From the NCBI GenBank assembly GCA_949987565.1, contig OX465115.1, positions 6,598,566 to 6,662,565 on the forward strand: a stretch of DNA of 64,000 nucleotides. Direction: 5' to 3'. A program made the translations under genes and the position numbers. The notes beneath the pieces are model-generated. The model made no database searches, was not told where the DNA came from, and saw nothing but the letters and a program-made list of their open reading frames with translations. Below, piece by piece: positions 10,735-22,700 of the stretch; positions within the stretch are counted from its first letter, which is position 1; the number at the start of each line of letters is the position of its first letter. The stretch comes from Luidia sarsii. Taxonomy: Eukaryota > Echinodermata > Asteroidea > Paxillosida > Luidiidae.

Positions 10735-13700
10735 ATGCGGGCACTAATTATTTTATGTTTGTTCCTAGGGCTCGTCAAACGTGGAGTTTCCCTTTATGAG
10801 GACCAAATAGGAAAGTTCGACTGGTAAGTCTGATTTTCACGAAACGATAAATTATTGCAAGGTACATGTACTTTTGTTCACGCACGGCCAACAAATCCTC
10901 GCCTACGGCCAACCCACTGCATGCACTGAATACAGAGTAGAGCGCCCTCTGGACTGAGTTTTAATTCATTTTCATTTTCATCGACAAAATCTTCTCTCTT
11001 TTTTTTTTTTTTTGGGGGGGGGGCAAAATAGAGTAGCCCACGTTACATTACAAAGAACATTTTTCATTATATGTCATTTTGATGGGTGTAATTCATGGGA
11101 CATTTTATTGTGTTCTTTTTGTTTTATCCACAACACATAATTATTTTTTATATTTTTTTACAATAATCACTGATGATCGATACTGAGTAAGTGATACTTC
11201 TACTACTTTTACTAGTACTATTTTTATTACTTAGTAGTAGTACTGCTTTGTACTACTACTACTAGTACTAGTACTAGTACAGTAGTAGTAGTGTCGAGCG
11301 CAAACCTCGGATTTCGCGCAAACCTCGGATTGACCTCATGTCAAGTTTGCGCAGGAACAATTTGCGCAGGAACAATTTGCGCAGGATCGGGAAACGCAAG
11401 TTGCGCACTGTAAATGTGCTGCACACTCGACTTTGACATGAACTGTATGTGCCATAAAGCGCCACGTTAACTAACGCAAGGTGCGCGCTGTGATTGTGAA
11501 TGTGCCGCACGCTTGACTTTGACATGAACTGTACGCCAGAAATTGCAGTGACACATGTTGGCGTGCGTGCCATAAAGTGTCACGCTTACTTGTTTCAGCG
11601 TTGTTAGCGTCATGGTTGACTCTGCCGTTTATCGCAGACTTTATCAAACGCACATTTCCTGCTGAAACTGTTTCTTCAAGCGCTGCAGTAAAGAAGAGCA
11701 AAGGAGCTGCAATTGTCGCTTACCTTAGTGGATCTTCGGCCGAACCCCCCTCCACAAAATTTAAATCTTGGGTGAAGAAAAGACAGTTTCAGCTCTTACA
11801 ATTTCCGAGTCTTGGACTGCGTTATGTGTTGTGCACACCGGCGAAGGTAAGCCTGTCCGACCCTCTGAAAGCCAGTCCATGTAAACTGTAATCTATACAT
11901 GTAAATTAAAAACTAATATCCATGTTTTGTTAATAGAAAATAGCTTTGTCTAGTATTACCCTATGCCGTGGAGCGAAGGAAGGGCCATATTTTTCTTAAA
12001 CTTTGGTGTTTTTTTTTTTCGATTTCGAGGACGCAACTTTTCGTTTTCATCAGGGAACTTTGTGACCTAAGGTGAAAACAACCTGAAGCGCTGTTCATTT
12101 GTATGCATTTCTAGTATGGCCTACGGCAGTATGGGTGTGAAAAAATATTTTTTCATAAAAAATTATGTTTAGAATTAGAGTAAGACCTATGACTGAGTAT
12201 GAGATATTGTTATTAATATTATTCTTAAACTTAGTTCCTTTACAGAAAAAATCTTCCTAAAACCAAAACAAGTCTAGTCCGAGCATGGTCCGAGTAAGTT
12301 TTCAATTTCAGTATTCAATATGGTTCGCACCAACATTTGGATTCAGTGTAGTACGATCAGTGTAGTCTGAGTAACTTGGACCCTTACAATTGCCCTTTTT
12401 TTTTTAAATAACGGTGTCGGGCGATAGATTAGTAGGGTCCAAGCTTTTCAGCAGGGAGACACGAGCAAGTCTCCATGACTACCACCGACTAATACCCGAC
12501 TAACAACTTAACAAATTTAAAAATGTTTTATTCATGTGTCTCAGGTTCAAAGGGAGTACTCATGCATCCCTCGAAGTGTGGTCCAACATTTTGTGAATCT
12601 CTGCATCACTTGTCGGCTGCAGGGGAGTCAATGGGCAAAGGCCCCTTTGAAACCAATCGTAGCGAAGGGCTTCAATGGCAGATGTCAGGTACAGTCAGTG
12701 TATTGAATAATACCACTTACATGTATGCCTTGAACATCAAAACTTAAGAATTTATAAGAAAAGAATTGAATGGCAGGTATAGTATTCAGTATTTGCTGTT
12801 GTTTTCTTTTCTTTTTTCAGAATCCTAACAATCAGTTATGTTCTATTTTGACAGGTTGATTTGATTGATATGCGGGGAAGTCCTGACGGGGCTTACAAGT
12901 GGATTGGCCATTATATGGATCATTGGTCCAAGTTTCATATTATATTCCCTCTTGTCCAAAAATCAGCTGCTGATGTTGCTTTAATGCACTTGAGACCTGG
13001 GTGTTTCCGTACATCGGTCCACCAAGGATACTGCAGTCTGACAACGGCAGGGAATTTGTCAATGAAATTGTCCATGAATGTCTATACAGCTGGAATGGTA
13101 AATACAGCTTAACCGTAATTTATACTGACCATTTTTAAGGATTTTGCACAAGCTCCTATCCAGATGTATACAGTGTGCATGTATCCCTGCAGAACCATGG
13201 TACACTTTAAATGTATACTTCTTTAACCATAACCCATCTTTAAATTTATGTTTCCGATCCATTTCAACACACAGTTCCTTCAACATGCAGTTCCTTTAAC
13301 TTAGTTTTTTTGTGAAACTACAACATGAAACATTGTGTATGGCTTTCCTCGTTAAGTGTTAAGATGATAATTTTCTATTATATACCTGTACTAATGTTGG
13401 TTTTCCTTGATTCCACAGGTGATCCTTCCAACAACATAATCAATGGAAGGCCACGTCACCCCCAGTCGTAAGGGTGTGTGGAAAGGGGAAATGCCGTCAT
13501 CAAAAGGATGAGCATTGAGGACGAAGGCAAGAGAGACATCCAGTGAAGGACCAGGCTTGGAAGGATTATGTGTAAGGTTTTTCGAACTTCTACTTGTACA
13601 TAAAATTCATGCTGAACGATCACTAACATTATTCCATTCCACAGCTGCAAAAAATAGATAAATGTAAATTTGTTTTTTATTAAGGCTATAGATTTTCATT

Positions 13701-16700
13701 GTTGTAAGCCGTTCTTTATGTTTGTTCCCTTGCAGTCGATTTCAATTGCCAAATCAATACTACAACGACAAAAACCCCATACGAGCTCGTCTTTTGACGG
13801 GATCCAAAAGGTCCAGTTGTTCCGGGACATAAAAGCCACAATCAGATGGTAGAAGAGGAAGATGTGGAAGATCTTGTGGAAGAAAAAAGTGAACCAACGG
13901 CAGCCTACATTGACAGAAGCAAGGAAACTGATGCCTGCACCTTGCCCGTAGAAGGTTCTGCACCTTCCCAGCAAACTGAGGCTACTGGCTCAACCCAGCC
14001 TTCCTACATTGGAACACAAGAGAAGCACAAACGGGTGCGAAAGTTGGCCGATATCATGTACCGTAAGAATATTCAGCGCATGAAGGACAGCTACGACAAG
14101 AAGATCTGCCCTTCTCCCTTCCAACAAGGAGATGCAGTGACACTGAAAATCCCACCTGCTGACCGAGCAACTCTGGACATGATTCGCCTTCAGTGTAGAA
14201 TCGTCAGTGTCTCAAAGGGCAAGTCAAACCGCCCATTGTACAAATTAAGGTATTAATCACTTTTGTTCTATTACCCTGACTCCCCTTGCTTTTTATTAGT
14301 TCCCCTGATCAATCATTTGATATATTCTTTTCCAAATGTGAACCATCTTCAATCCTCCAGATACACAAATGTGCACCATATGTACGGATTCAGCAGGGTT
14401 ATGGTTAATAATGTGTTTTTTTACTTTGCTTTGTATTATGGTAAGTGAAAATATGTTTAAATTGTATGGTACCCTCCGATAAAATGTTTGTTAATTATTG
14501 CTTGCGTCATAAAGCTATCAAAATTGTTAAAATTTGGTTTTTCCTTGCCTTCAGATGCCAGCAAGGTGTATTGTCTTCAAAGTACCCAAGTAGTGACTTG
14601 GAAAAGTACATTGGAAGATCTGCTATCGACATAACAGATTGGGAAGACAAAGCAAATATAACATTGCGCACAGTGGTCAGGATTGAGAACAGACGACTAA
14701 ATAGTAAGTATTGTAAAATTATTTTTTAAAAGTCTTTTGGAAATTAATCGGCTTTCAAATAGAAAACAGTCTGACATCACATTTTAAGATTGGTACATGT
14801 ATGGAAGAGTTGTTTCTTTTTATTTGTGATCTTTAATTTGTAAACAGACGGGCAGAAACGAAAGAAGAATCAACATGATGACAAAGCAAAGAAAACAGGA
14901 ACTGCAGAAAAAGCTAACGGTAAGGAGTCATTTTCATCCTCTCAGCTCTTCATCTGTTTTAAATTGTTATGTAAGGATTTTGTGTGTGTTACTTATTTAA
15001 TGTTTTCACTTGCTGTCTTCACTTTGAATACAGATGGGTAGAAATGAAAGAAGAATCAACATGATGACAAAGCAAAGAAAACAGGAACTGCAGAAAAAGC
15101 AAATGGTAAGGAGTCATTTTCATCCTCTCGGCTCTTCATCTGTTTGTTGCTGATAATAGGGATACCGGTTTACAAGGTGGAAAAGAAGTAATAATGAGTT
15201 AATAATGTTAGTTATTTACACATAATTATTTGCATTTTGTGATTAATTTTACATTACTTACTATTTAGTCTTCTGTTCTCCATCTTTTGTCAAAATAGTG
15301 TGATGATAATTAATACATTCATATCTGTACTGCAGTTCGATTTTTATCTGATATCACACAATATATCACACAAACAATGCCTTTTGAAGTCACTTTTTCA
15401 CTTTCTTGTTATTCCCCTTATGTAGTTACATTGGACAAGTCCTGCATAATGCCTGTTCTTCGAGCCATAACGTCAGTTGTCATCCCATCCCCTAAAACTG
15501 TATCTGCTATAATGGATGCTATGGTGGCAAGTCCAGCCTACTCATTCAGTGCTGAAATGAGTGAAAAGCATGAAGATCAGATAGATGCCATTGCCAATGA
15601 AATAGTCACCTGGATGGATATGACAGTTGAACAGCTACAGCTAGCTTGTTCATACATAGCACATTCTCGTTATCTAGATGTATTAAAGCCCCCTGGCTCT
15701 ACTGGAGACTGCAGTAGATGTTCCTTCTCATTTGACTAAGCTGGCAACTTTGCCATGTCAAGATTTCAGAAGGTTCACCATCGGTAACACAGATGTAACA
15801 GCTGGAAGTATGTGCACACCGGACGTTTTTTTGGACGATAAGGTAAAGATTATAATTATCTGTTACTACAATTTGGTATTTAAAACCTGCCAGAATTTTT
15901 CCTGTTCTCAACAAGTTTTATAAATACACTACTTCATTTTACTCAAACATTTGTAGAAATGAAAAAAAAAAAAAAATTCAAAGTTTCCTGGTGAGATAAT
16001 TTCTGTTCAAAAGTTCCCAGTCAGGTTTTCATTGATGTGTTTGACTTTTCCCGTTTTATATTTGTTAGAAGTAAGTACATGTACTTGCAATTTTCATGTT
16101 TTTGGTTTTCTTTTATGCTGGTTTTCTTTTATGCTGGTTTTCTTTTAGGCTGATTTTCTATGCGTGTTTGCATATGTGTGTTTACAATTAATGCATTGGT
16201 GCACCTGGTCTCTTAAAATGCAAATGTATTTATTTTCCGGTACCACTAAACGTAACTTCATTTCAAGAATGACTTCAACATACATGTACATAACATGCTA
16301 TGCTGCTCCTCATTTACAGCTGCCATTTGTGTTAGTGGTGTTGTGTACAAGATTCTATTAAAACCCATGAATAATGTAAATTTATTGTCTTGTTTTCCTG
16401 ACAGAAAAAAATCATGTCGTTTGATTGGCTGCTGCTCCCCATTAACGTGGACAACCAGCACTGGATGTTGCTCGTAGCAGACCCTAGAGAGCAAACGGTT
16501 GCAGTCTTAAACTCAACTGGGGCAACACAGAACACTGGACTCTATGTGGAATGCTGCAGGTGAGTAACGTCGCTGTTGTGCATCAAATTCCAGCTAGCAT
16601 AATTATAAGCTGATGATAATTCCCAGTATCTGTGCAAGTACCTCCAGTATGGAAGGTCCATTATAGACCCTTCTTACTGACGTCACGTTGCTACTAGAAA

Positions 16701-19700
16701 CAGCGAGATCCGCCATCTTGGAGTACACACATACGCTTTCGCTCGCACGTTTGTGTTCGTTTAACGTTACGTTAGTCATCATGGCGAATTCGAATGCTGC
16801 ACGGTCGGCTTATTACAGTTCTCTCGACATTCTCGGCTTTATTGCTGAAATAGATCCGTACACAATTAACCCGCGACAACCATTTCGTCCATCTTTTTAG
16901 CGAAAGTGTTCGAGTTGCGTCACCTTCTCTTGTCAGTACAGCGGGTAAACGATAAAAATATTTCTTATCACGATCCCCCTGCTTTCATAGCCAAGGACAG
17001 CGCAAAAGTTAATCATCTTTCAACAAAACAAGTACCTCCAATCCATGGTACAACCACGGAGGAATAAAAAGAGATTCCTCCATGGCACAACTATTAATAC
17101 TATGGTAAAAAGCAGTAGTAGTAGTAGTACAACTACGACGAGTTCAAAACTTGCCGCCGTGCATGTGGAGTTGTTTGTATGCACAGCTGACTTAGTAACG
17201 GCGGTGACGACGTGCTCATGTGTGTAATCCAAGATGGCCGATAAACAAAACCGTGATGTCATCGAAGACGGGTCTATACAGTACATATATTGTATGCTCA
17301 GTGACCAAAAGATTTTCTCCATCGCAAGACATTGAGCAATACTTGTTTTTGAAGTGTAATGACACTAGTTGAGTGCAAAGTGTTCTTGGTGGAAATACTA
17401 CAGGTCAGGTGACTTCAGAGTAACATTCCAGGTTTTTTCAATATTTGTCAAGAACCACTGTGCTTTGTACACTCTTTTTAGAGTGCTTTGGTCAATTAAT
17501 AGTCCTAGATCTTAAACAGACCTGACATACTATAAGTCGGCCATCCTATGGGTTTTTTTTCAATGAAACTGAAGTCCTGTTGTGCATATGCATATGGGTG
17601 AAATTTATACATGCGGCTTATGGTTTAAATACTGTACTGTATGTCACACTTGACATAGGTAGCACCTGCCCTTAAGCATTCCTTGAAACATTTCCAAATT
17701 GCTGTGAGTGTATTGACATGGATTCATGTGCAGTTTTCCTTGTCTCTTTTCATATCAAAGGAAATTCATGCACCGTAGGTCGGAACAATGTCCGGAGAAG
17801 CTTGACAGTTGGACACATGTGACTTACCCGATCAGCCTGCAGAGTGACAACAGAAGCTGTGGAATTTTCATATTAATGGTAAGGACCGACTTACAATATT
17901 GTATAGTACCAGCACAGTCGACTCCCGTTATAACGACAGGGCTCGACCTTAGCACTAGCCCGACGGTCATTGTTTAGTAAAAACAGCTGCGGGCTAGTAA
18001 AATGACCCACTTTGCTAGCCCGGCGGACTAGTAAAAAGTAGGCAGCGGTGTGGAGGCAAAAAATAATGGAGGCGGGGATGAGAAAGTAGAAACTAATACT
18101 AATCTGTTTTACTTGACCTAATAACCTTGTGTGAAATTCAATATTAATTATGCAGGGCTAGTAAAACTTGCTGCGGGTAGCAAAAAAAATCAATTTACTA
18201 GCCCGGTGGGCTAGTTAAAAAAATAATTAATCGCGAGGCTTGTAACGAGGTCCGCCGGACTTTCGCAATTCCCTCGTTATAACCGGAACCTCGTTATAAC
18301 CAGAGTGCAGTTATTCCCATTGGTTATGCACAGCCGACGTTGATCGTTGTATGGGCACATGTTTTTCCGTGTGTATTGCAATCATGTACCGTGCATCCGG
18401 ACTCAAGCCAATGCAATGTAGATTATTTCACATTACATGTATTTTGGAATACAAATGCTGGTGAATTAAATACATAAAACAAAGGTGAGAAATATTTTCC
18501 TCCGTGGTATATTTGACGACCTTAATCCGGACACGATGGAAACTTTGAGCACGTTAATATCTGTCACTCACACACAATGTTCCGATTAAAAAACAATAGA
18601 TATTTCGTTCTGCTGTTCTTTAATCAGTCAAGGGAGGGCACTCCAATAAAACTTCCAAATTATAAATCTTTGGATTTCAAACTTAGGAGCGTTTACCAGC
18701 AGGAGTTTACGTCCCCACTGTTGGGTATTAAATGCTATGGAGCAAATCTTCCATGCACTCATTATCCCCTAAAAGCCCCATTGTCTGAAACTGCAAGGGG
18801 AGATTTTTAACCGCAGATGTTTGCGATTTACAATGTCCCTTCTGGGCCACCATACAAACCGTCCCATTATCAGCGAGATGAAACAACGTTCACGTGAAAC
18901 CGCAGCACTGCATGCATACATGCGGCATTGAAAGACGCGATCCCTGAATAAGGTTTGGTTTTTGACACGCCGCAGCGCCCGTAGTTTACAAAAGAAGTCG
19001 TCATAAATGGGTCGAGAACATGCTTTTGTTAGTGTTCGCTCAGCAAAAATGATCGTTATAACCGGAGTCTCGTAGCATGCGTGCTCGTTATACACAAATA
19101 TTTCCTCCATACAAATGTGCACAAATTGATCGGGACTTTGAAAATATGGTCGTCATAACCGAGTTGTCGTTACAATCAAGCTCGTTATAACGGGAGTCGA
19201 CTGTATACCCTGTTTTAATTTGGCCACATTTTGTAGTGCTGAAGGGGATGGTACCTCATCATATACCCCTCAATATCCTGTTATTGATATTGTAGCTAGC
19301 AATGACATGTTGATACACGTGGGATTTTTTTGAAATTCCACCTACAAAGTAGTGTCCGTTCCTTCCACAATTATTTCTTTTTGGTGTTCTATTTCAGTAT
19401 GCTGAGGCCATTCTTGCGAAGGTACCACCCGTGGTGATGCGTCAGCAGCACGTTAATATGTACAAGACATACTGGAGGAGAAGGAAACTAGCCTGGTATG
19501 GTCATGTGACTCGGCACAACAGCCTCTGCAAGACCATCATGCAAGGAACCGTCGAGGGTGGGCGCAGGCGTGGTCGTCAACGAAAATCTTGGTCAGACGA
19601 CGTGAAGTCCTGGACTGACCTGACTATGCCTGAGCTCCTCACAGCAGTGCTCGACAGACCCGCCTGGCAAAAGATGTCAGCCTCTTGCGCTCAGATCCCC

Positions 19701-22700
19701 GACGACTATCCAGTCGAGGGAATGATGATGATGATGATACATCAGGAATTCAATCTTGAGCCTTGCACAAGAAAAAGAATGGCGGAGAGTGTGGATCATC
19801 CATCTGCTGCAAACCACAATCTAAAACCATTCAGTGGGTCCAGTGCGACAACTGTGATCTGTGGTTCTATCTAAAATGTGTAAACTTAAGTACATGTACT
19901 GCAAGTAACTTGGATTTGTTTTACTGTGTACAATGCAGTACAACTAATGATTATCATTCGTAATAACACCATTGTTGCAGTGGAAGCTTGGCGGAAACAT
20001 CGGAAAAATCGGAGCGGGACCATGTGGACATTCAAAAACCAAAAGTAAAATCTTAAAATCAGTCCTAAACTTAACAGGCAGGCACTGTAAGCAGCTAAGG
20101 ATTGGGGTTATATGACACCATCGATGAGATCTAAAAATGTAGTAGGCCTGACGTTTCGATCCTAGCAGGACCTTTCTCAAAGGCAGAGTGACAAGGACAA
20201 AACAGATACATGTACACGAAGGCCTTCGTGTACATGTACATGTATCTGTTTTGTCCTTGTCACTCTGCCTTTGAGAAAGGTCCTGCTAGGATCGAAACGT
20301 CAGGCCCACTAAATTTTTAGATTTACTTTTTGGTATTTTTAGTCAGTAAGCAGTTTGCAACATTTTTGTATATCACTATCGATGAGAATTGGTTGCTAGC
20401 CTTGCTGCGGCATTTTGTATTTGCTGTAACTTAGACAATTGACAGCTAGGTAATCCATAAAGTAGTCCATTGCAATAATCCAAACGACTATAGTAACAAA
20501 ATCACGGATTACCAAGATTCTTAACATAATGTATGCATCGGAGCTGTCTTTGAATCGCCCACAATAATAACAGGAATGATGATCTTAGAAAGTTGTTGTT
20601 TCGTCCCAAGACAAATAAACTGTTACTATAATTTAACATGAGCCTATCATGAAGCATCCAACTTCTTATGTCTCTAATACACCTTTCCATGGCAGTAAAT
20701 CGATTTGCTTCGATTTGATTTATAACACCATTTGGCTTAAATGACAAGTAGGTACAACTGTGTATCATCAGCATAACAGAGTATTGGGCAAATGATGCTT
20801 GATGACATCAAACAGAGTACCGGTACATAATGAATAACAGTGGTCCGAGACAAGAGCCTTGTGGTACGCCACATGTGATAATTGTCCGACTTTGCTCCCT
20901 GTATCATGATACGTTGACTCCTATCAGATATGTATGATGTAAACCATTCAAGTGCGCATTTCATACCCCCTCCCCAGAAAGAGATTTTACTTATTACTTG
21001 GTGAAGTCTAAGGACAGGGCCAAAGACTTCCATGGACGTGTGGCTTGGCATGACATGAACTGTATGTTTGAAATTACAAAGCAAGGAGCCAGGTTTGCAC
21101 ATGTGTTCGCCGGCGCAAACCTAAGGTTTGCGCATGGGTCGCCAGCGCAAACCTAAGGATTGCGCGTGGGTTCGCCGGCGCAAACCTGAGGTTTGCGCGT
21201 GGGTTTGCCGGCGCAAACCTAAGGTTTGCGCATGGGTTCGCCGGCGCAAACCTGAGGTTTGCGCGTGGGTTCGCCGGCGCAAACCTGAGCTTTGCGCGTG
21301 GGTTCGCCGGTGCAAACCTGAGCTTTGCGCGTGGGTTCACCGGCGCAAACCTGAGCTTTGCGCGTGGGTTCGCCGGCGCAAACCTGAGGTTTGCGCGTGG
21401 GTTTGCCAGCGCAAACCTAAGCCTGCTCGCGCAAACTGCAGTAGGTGCGCGAGATAGGTGCGCAGAAGGTCAATCCGAGGTTTGTGCGAAATCCGAGGTT
21501 TGCACTCGACAGTAGTACTAGTACTACTACTACTAGTACTAGTGATAGTTGTTGGAATCCAGCAGTCTCCTGACGACAGGCAGAGTACACACTGCCCGAA
21601 ATGTTGAGTTTATACCGGGTCATTTTAGAGCCACACTATATCTGACGAGATGATTTACTTGGTTTCACTGCAAACCTTCCAATTTGCACTGTGCCTACTG
21701 TATTCATACATGCAAACCCCTCCAATCTTACCTATGGTCTAAAACTTCTACTCCTCAGGCGTCAGCAGTTTGTCGGAAGAGCAAAGTTTCTGCATTTTGA
21801 GCAAGGCGGGAGTAAGAGGAATGTGTTTGTGGCGACAGAGTCCAACGTGATTGCTGCATTGAGTACGCGTAATGGTCAGCTAACATGGAGGCAGATGTTA
21901 CAGCACGGAACAACAGGCCACATTGATGCTTTGCTATATAACAATGAAGGTAATCATCTTAGCTCTTAGGACTTGAGGGAGGATTCAATGTCTGCGCAAA
22001 ATGCTCTAAGAAAAGTCTACAAAAATATTTTTTGAGAATAGCAGAAAAACAATAACTGGATTTAATTCAAAGAGGTTTTTGCCCTTACTTGACGTGGTAA
22101 ACACTGAATGCTCAGTGCTTTGTCCGGTGCCTGATAAAAATATTTCAGGCAGCTCTGGCGGGATTCGAACCCGTGACTCCCGAATTCTAGTACGGACGTC
22201 TTAACCACTGGACCACCGAGCTGGTCGAGGTCGTGTGGTGGATTCGAATAATGTATAGCGGCGGGTACAGCGTTGCGCGTTGCATCATAGATATAACATG
22301 ATGTCCGTACTAGAATTCGGGAGTCGCGGGTTCGAATCCCGCCCGAGCTGCCTGAAATATTTTTATCAGGCACCGGGCAAAGCACTGAGCATTCAGTGTT
22401 TACCACATCGAGTAAAGGCAAAACCTCTTTGAATTACAATGTACATTCTCCTTGACGCAAACATCATGTTATATCTATAATGACTGGATTGGACTTTGAA
22501 CACAGGCCTCAAGTTTAATGTGTCAGCTCTCTACCTCCTGACCTATCCAGGCCTTGGGTCGCAGACTTCCCAAATGAACAACTACATCTGTGCCATGATG
22601 AAGTGATATTTGTTTTGTCGGTGAAAAGCCTCATTTCTCACGTACTTTAAATCTTAAAATTTAGTGGGCCTGACGTTTCGATCCTAGCAGGACCTTTCTC

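Larger units (their letters stand above)
11599..19960 (+). pseudogene. Decayed Ginger-type gene: integrase, Ulp1 protease, PHD finger
   Basis: Likely exon pieces: about 11599-11846 ([11 protein letters not shown]), 12855-13097 (integrase core, DLIDMRG and then SDNGREFVN in another frame), 13420-13570 (NGRPRHPQS and CVERGN with the third acidic residue), about 13736-14252 (TTPYELVF-like, then a GDAVTLKIP barrel), 14555-14703, small basic exons at 14848 and 15034, 15430-15740, 16405-16559 (Ulp1-like, [11 protein letters not shown]), about 17760-17878 ([10 protein letters not shown] with the catalytic Cys), 19398 onward ([10 protein letters not shown]), and a PHD-like finger at about 19763-19960 ([12 protein letters not shown]). 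The arrangement matches KRBA2-like/Ginger integrases. Breaks seen: a frameshift near 12985 between the DLIDM and SDNGRE parts, an in-frame TAA at 13469-13471, a TGA at 13795-13797, and a LINE fragment near 19465. The usual Ulp1 Asp position reads Asn (VLNSTG). It is not expected to make an active protein. Confidence 0.75.
11292..21511 (+). mobile_element. Ginger-like DNA transposon, 10,220 bp, filling EMC1 intron 1
   Basis: The ends are TGTCGAG...CTCGACA. The left (11292-11337) and right (21466-21511) 46-bp terminal inverted repeats differ at two internal positions, both of them CpG-to-TpG/CpA changes. GTAG flanks both sides (11288-11291 and 21512-21515), a 4-bp target duplication. Inside, on the + strand, lie decayed exons for an integrase-type DDE protein, a Ulp1-like cysteine protease and a PHD finger. 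TGT...ACA ends, a 4-bp duplication and a retroelement-like integrase with Ulp1 and PHD domains fit the Ginger1 superfamily as I remember it. Several younger insertions are nested inside it. The flanking simple DNA is rich in TAG/TAC, so the 4-bp duplication has some chance of being coincidental. Confidence 0.85.

Noticed and set aside
11207..11287. TAC/TAG-rich tract as part of the Ginger-like element
   Set aside because: The element ends are fixed by the matching TGTCGAG/CTCGACA termini. The simple repeat lies outside them on both sides and is target DNA.
13846..14256. Independent gene for the 136-codon frame
   Set aside because: Its content ([25 protein letters not shown]) is the C-terminal part of the Ginger-type integrase and continues from the exon upstream after a stop mutation.
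21128..21457. A 109-codon frame of repeated [15 protein letters not shown] units
   Set aside because: It is a product of the 33-bp palindromic array. Both strands give similar frames, so it is not a protein gene.
22150..22216. Possible - strand tRNA gene
   Set aside because: The B box is perfect, but the anticodon stem does not close and the whole unit is repeated in inverse order. It is SINE-derived.
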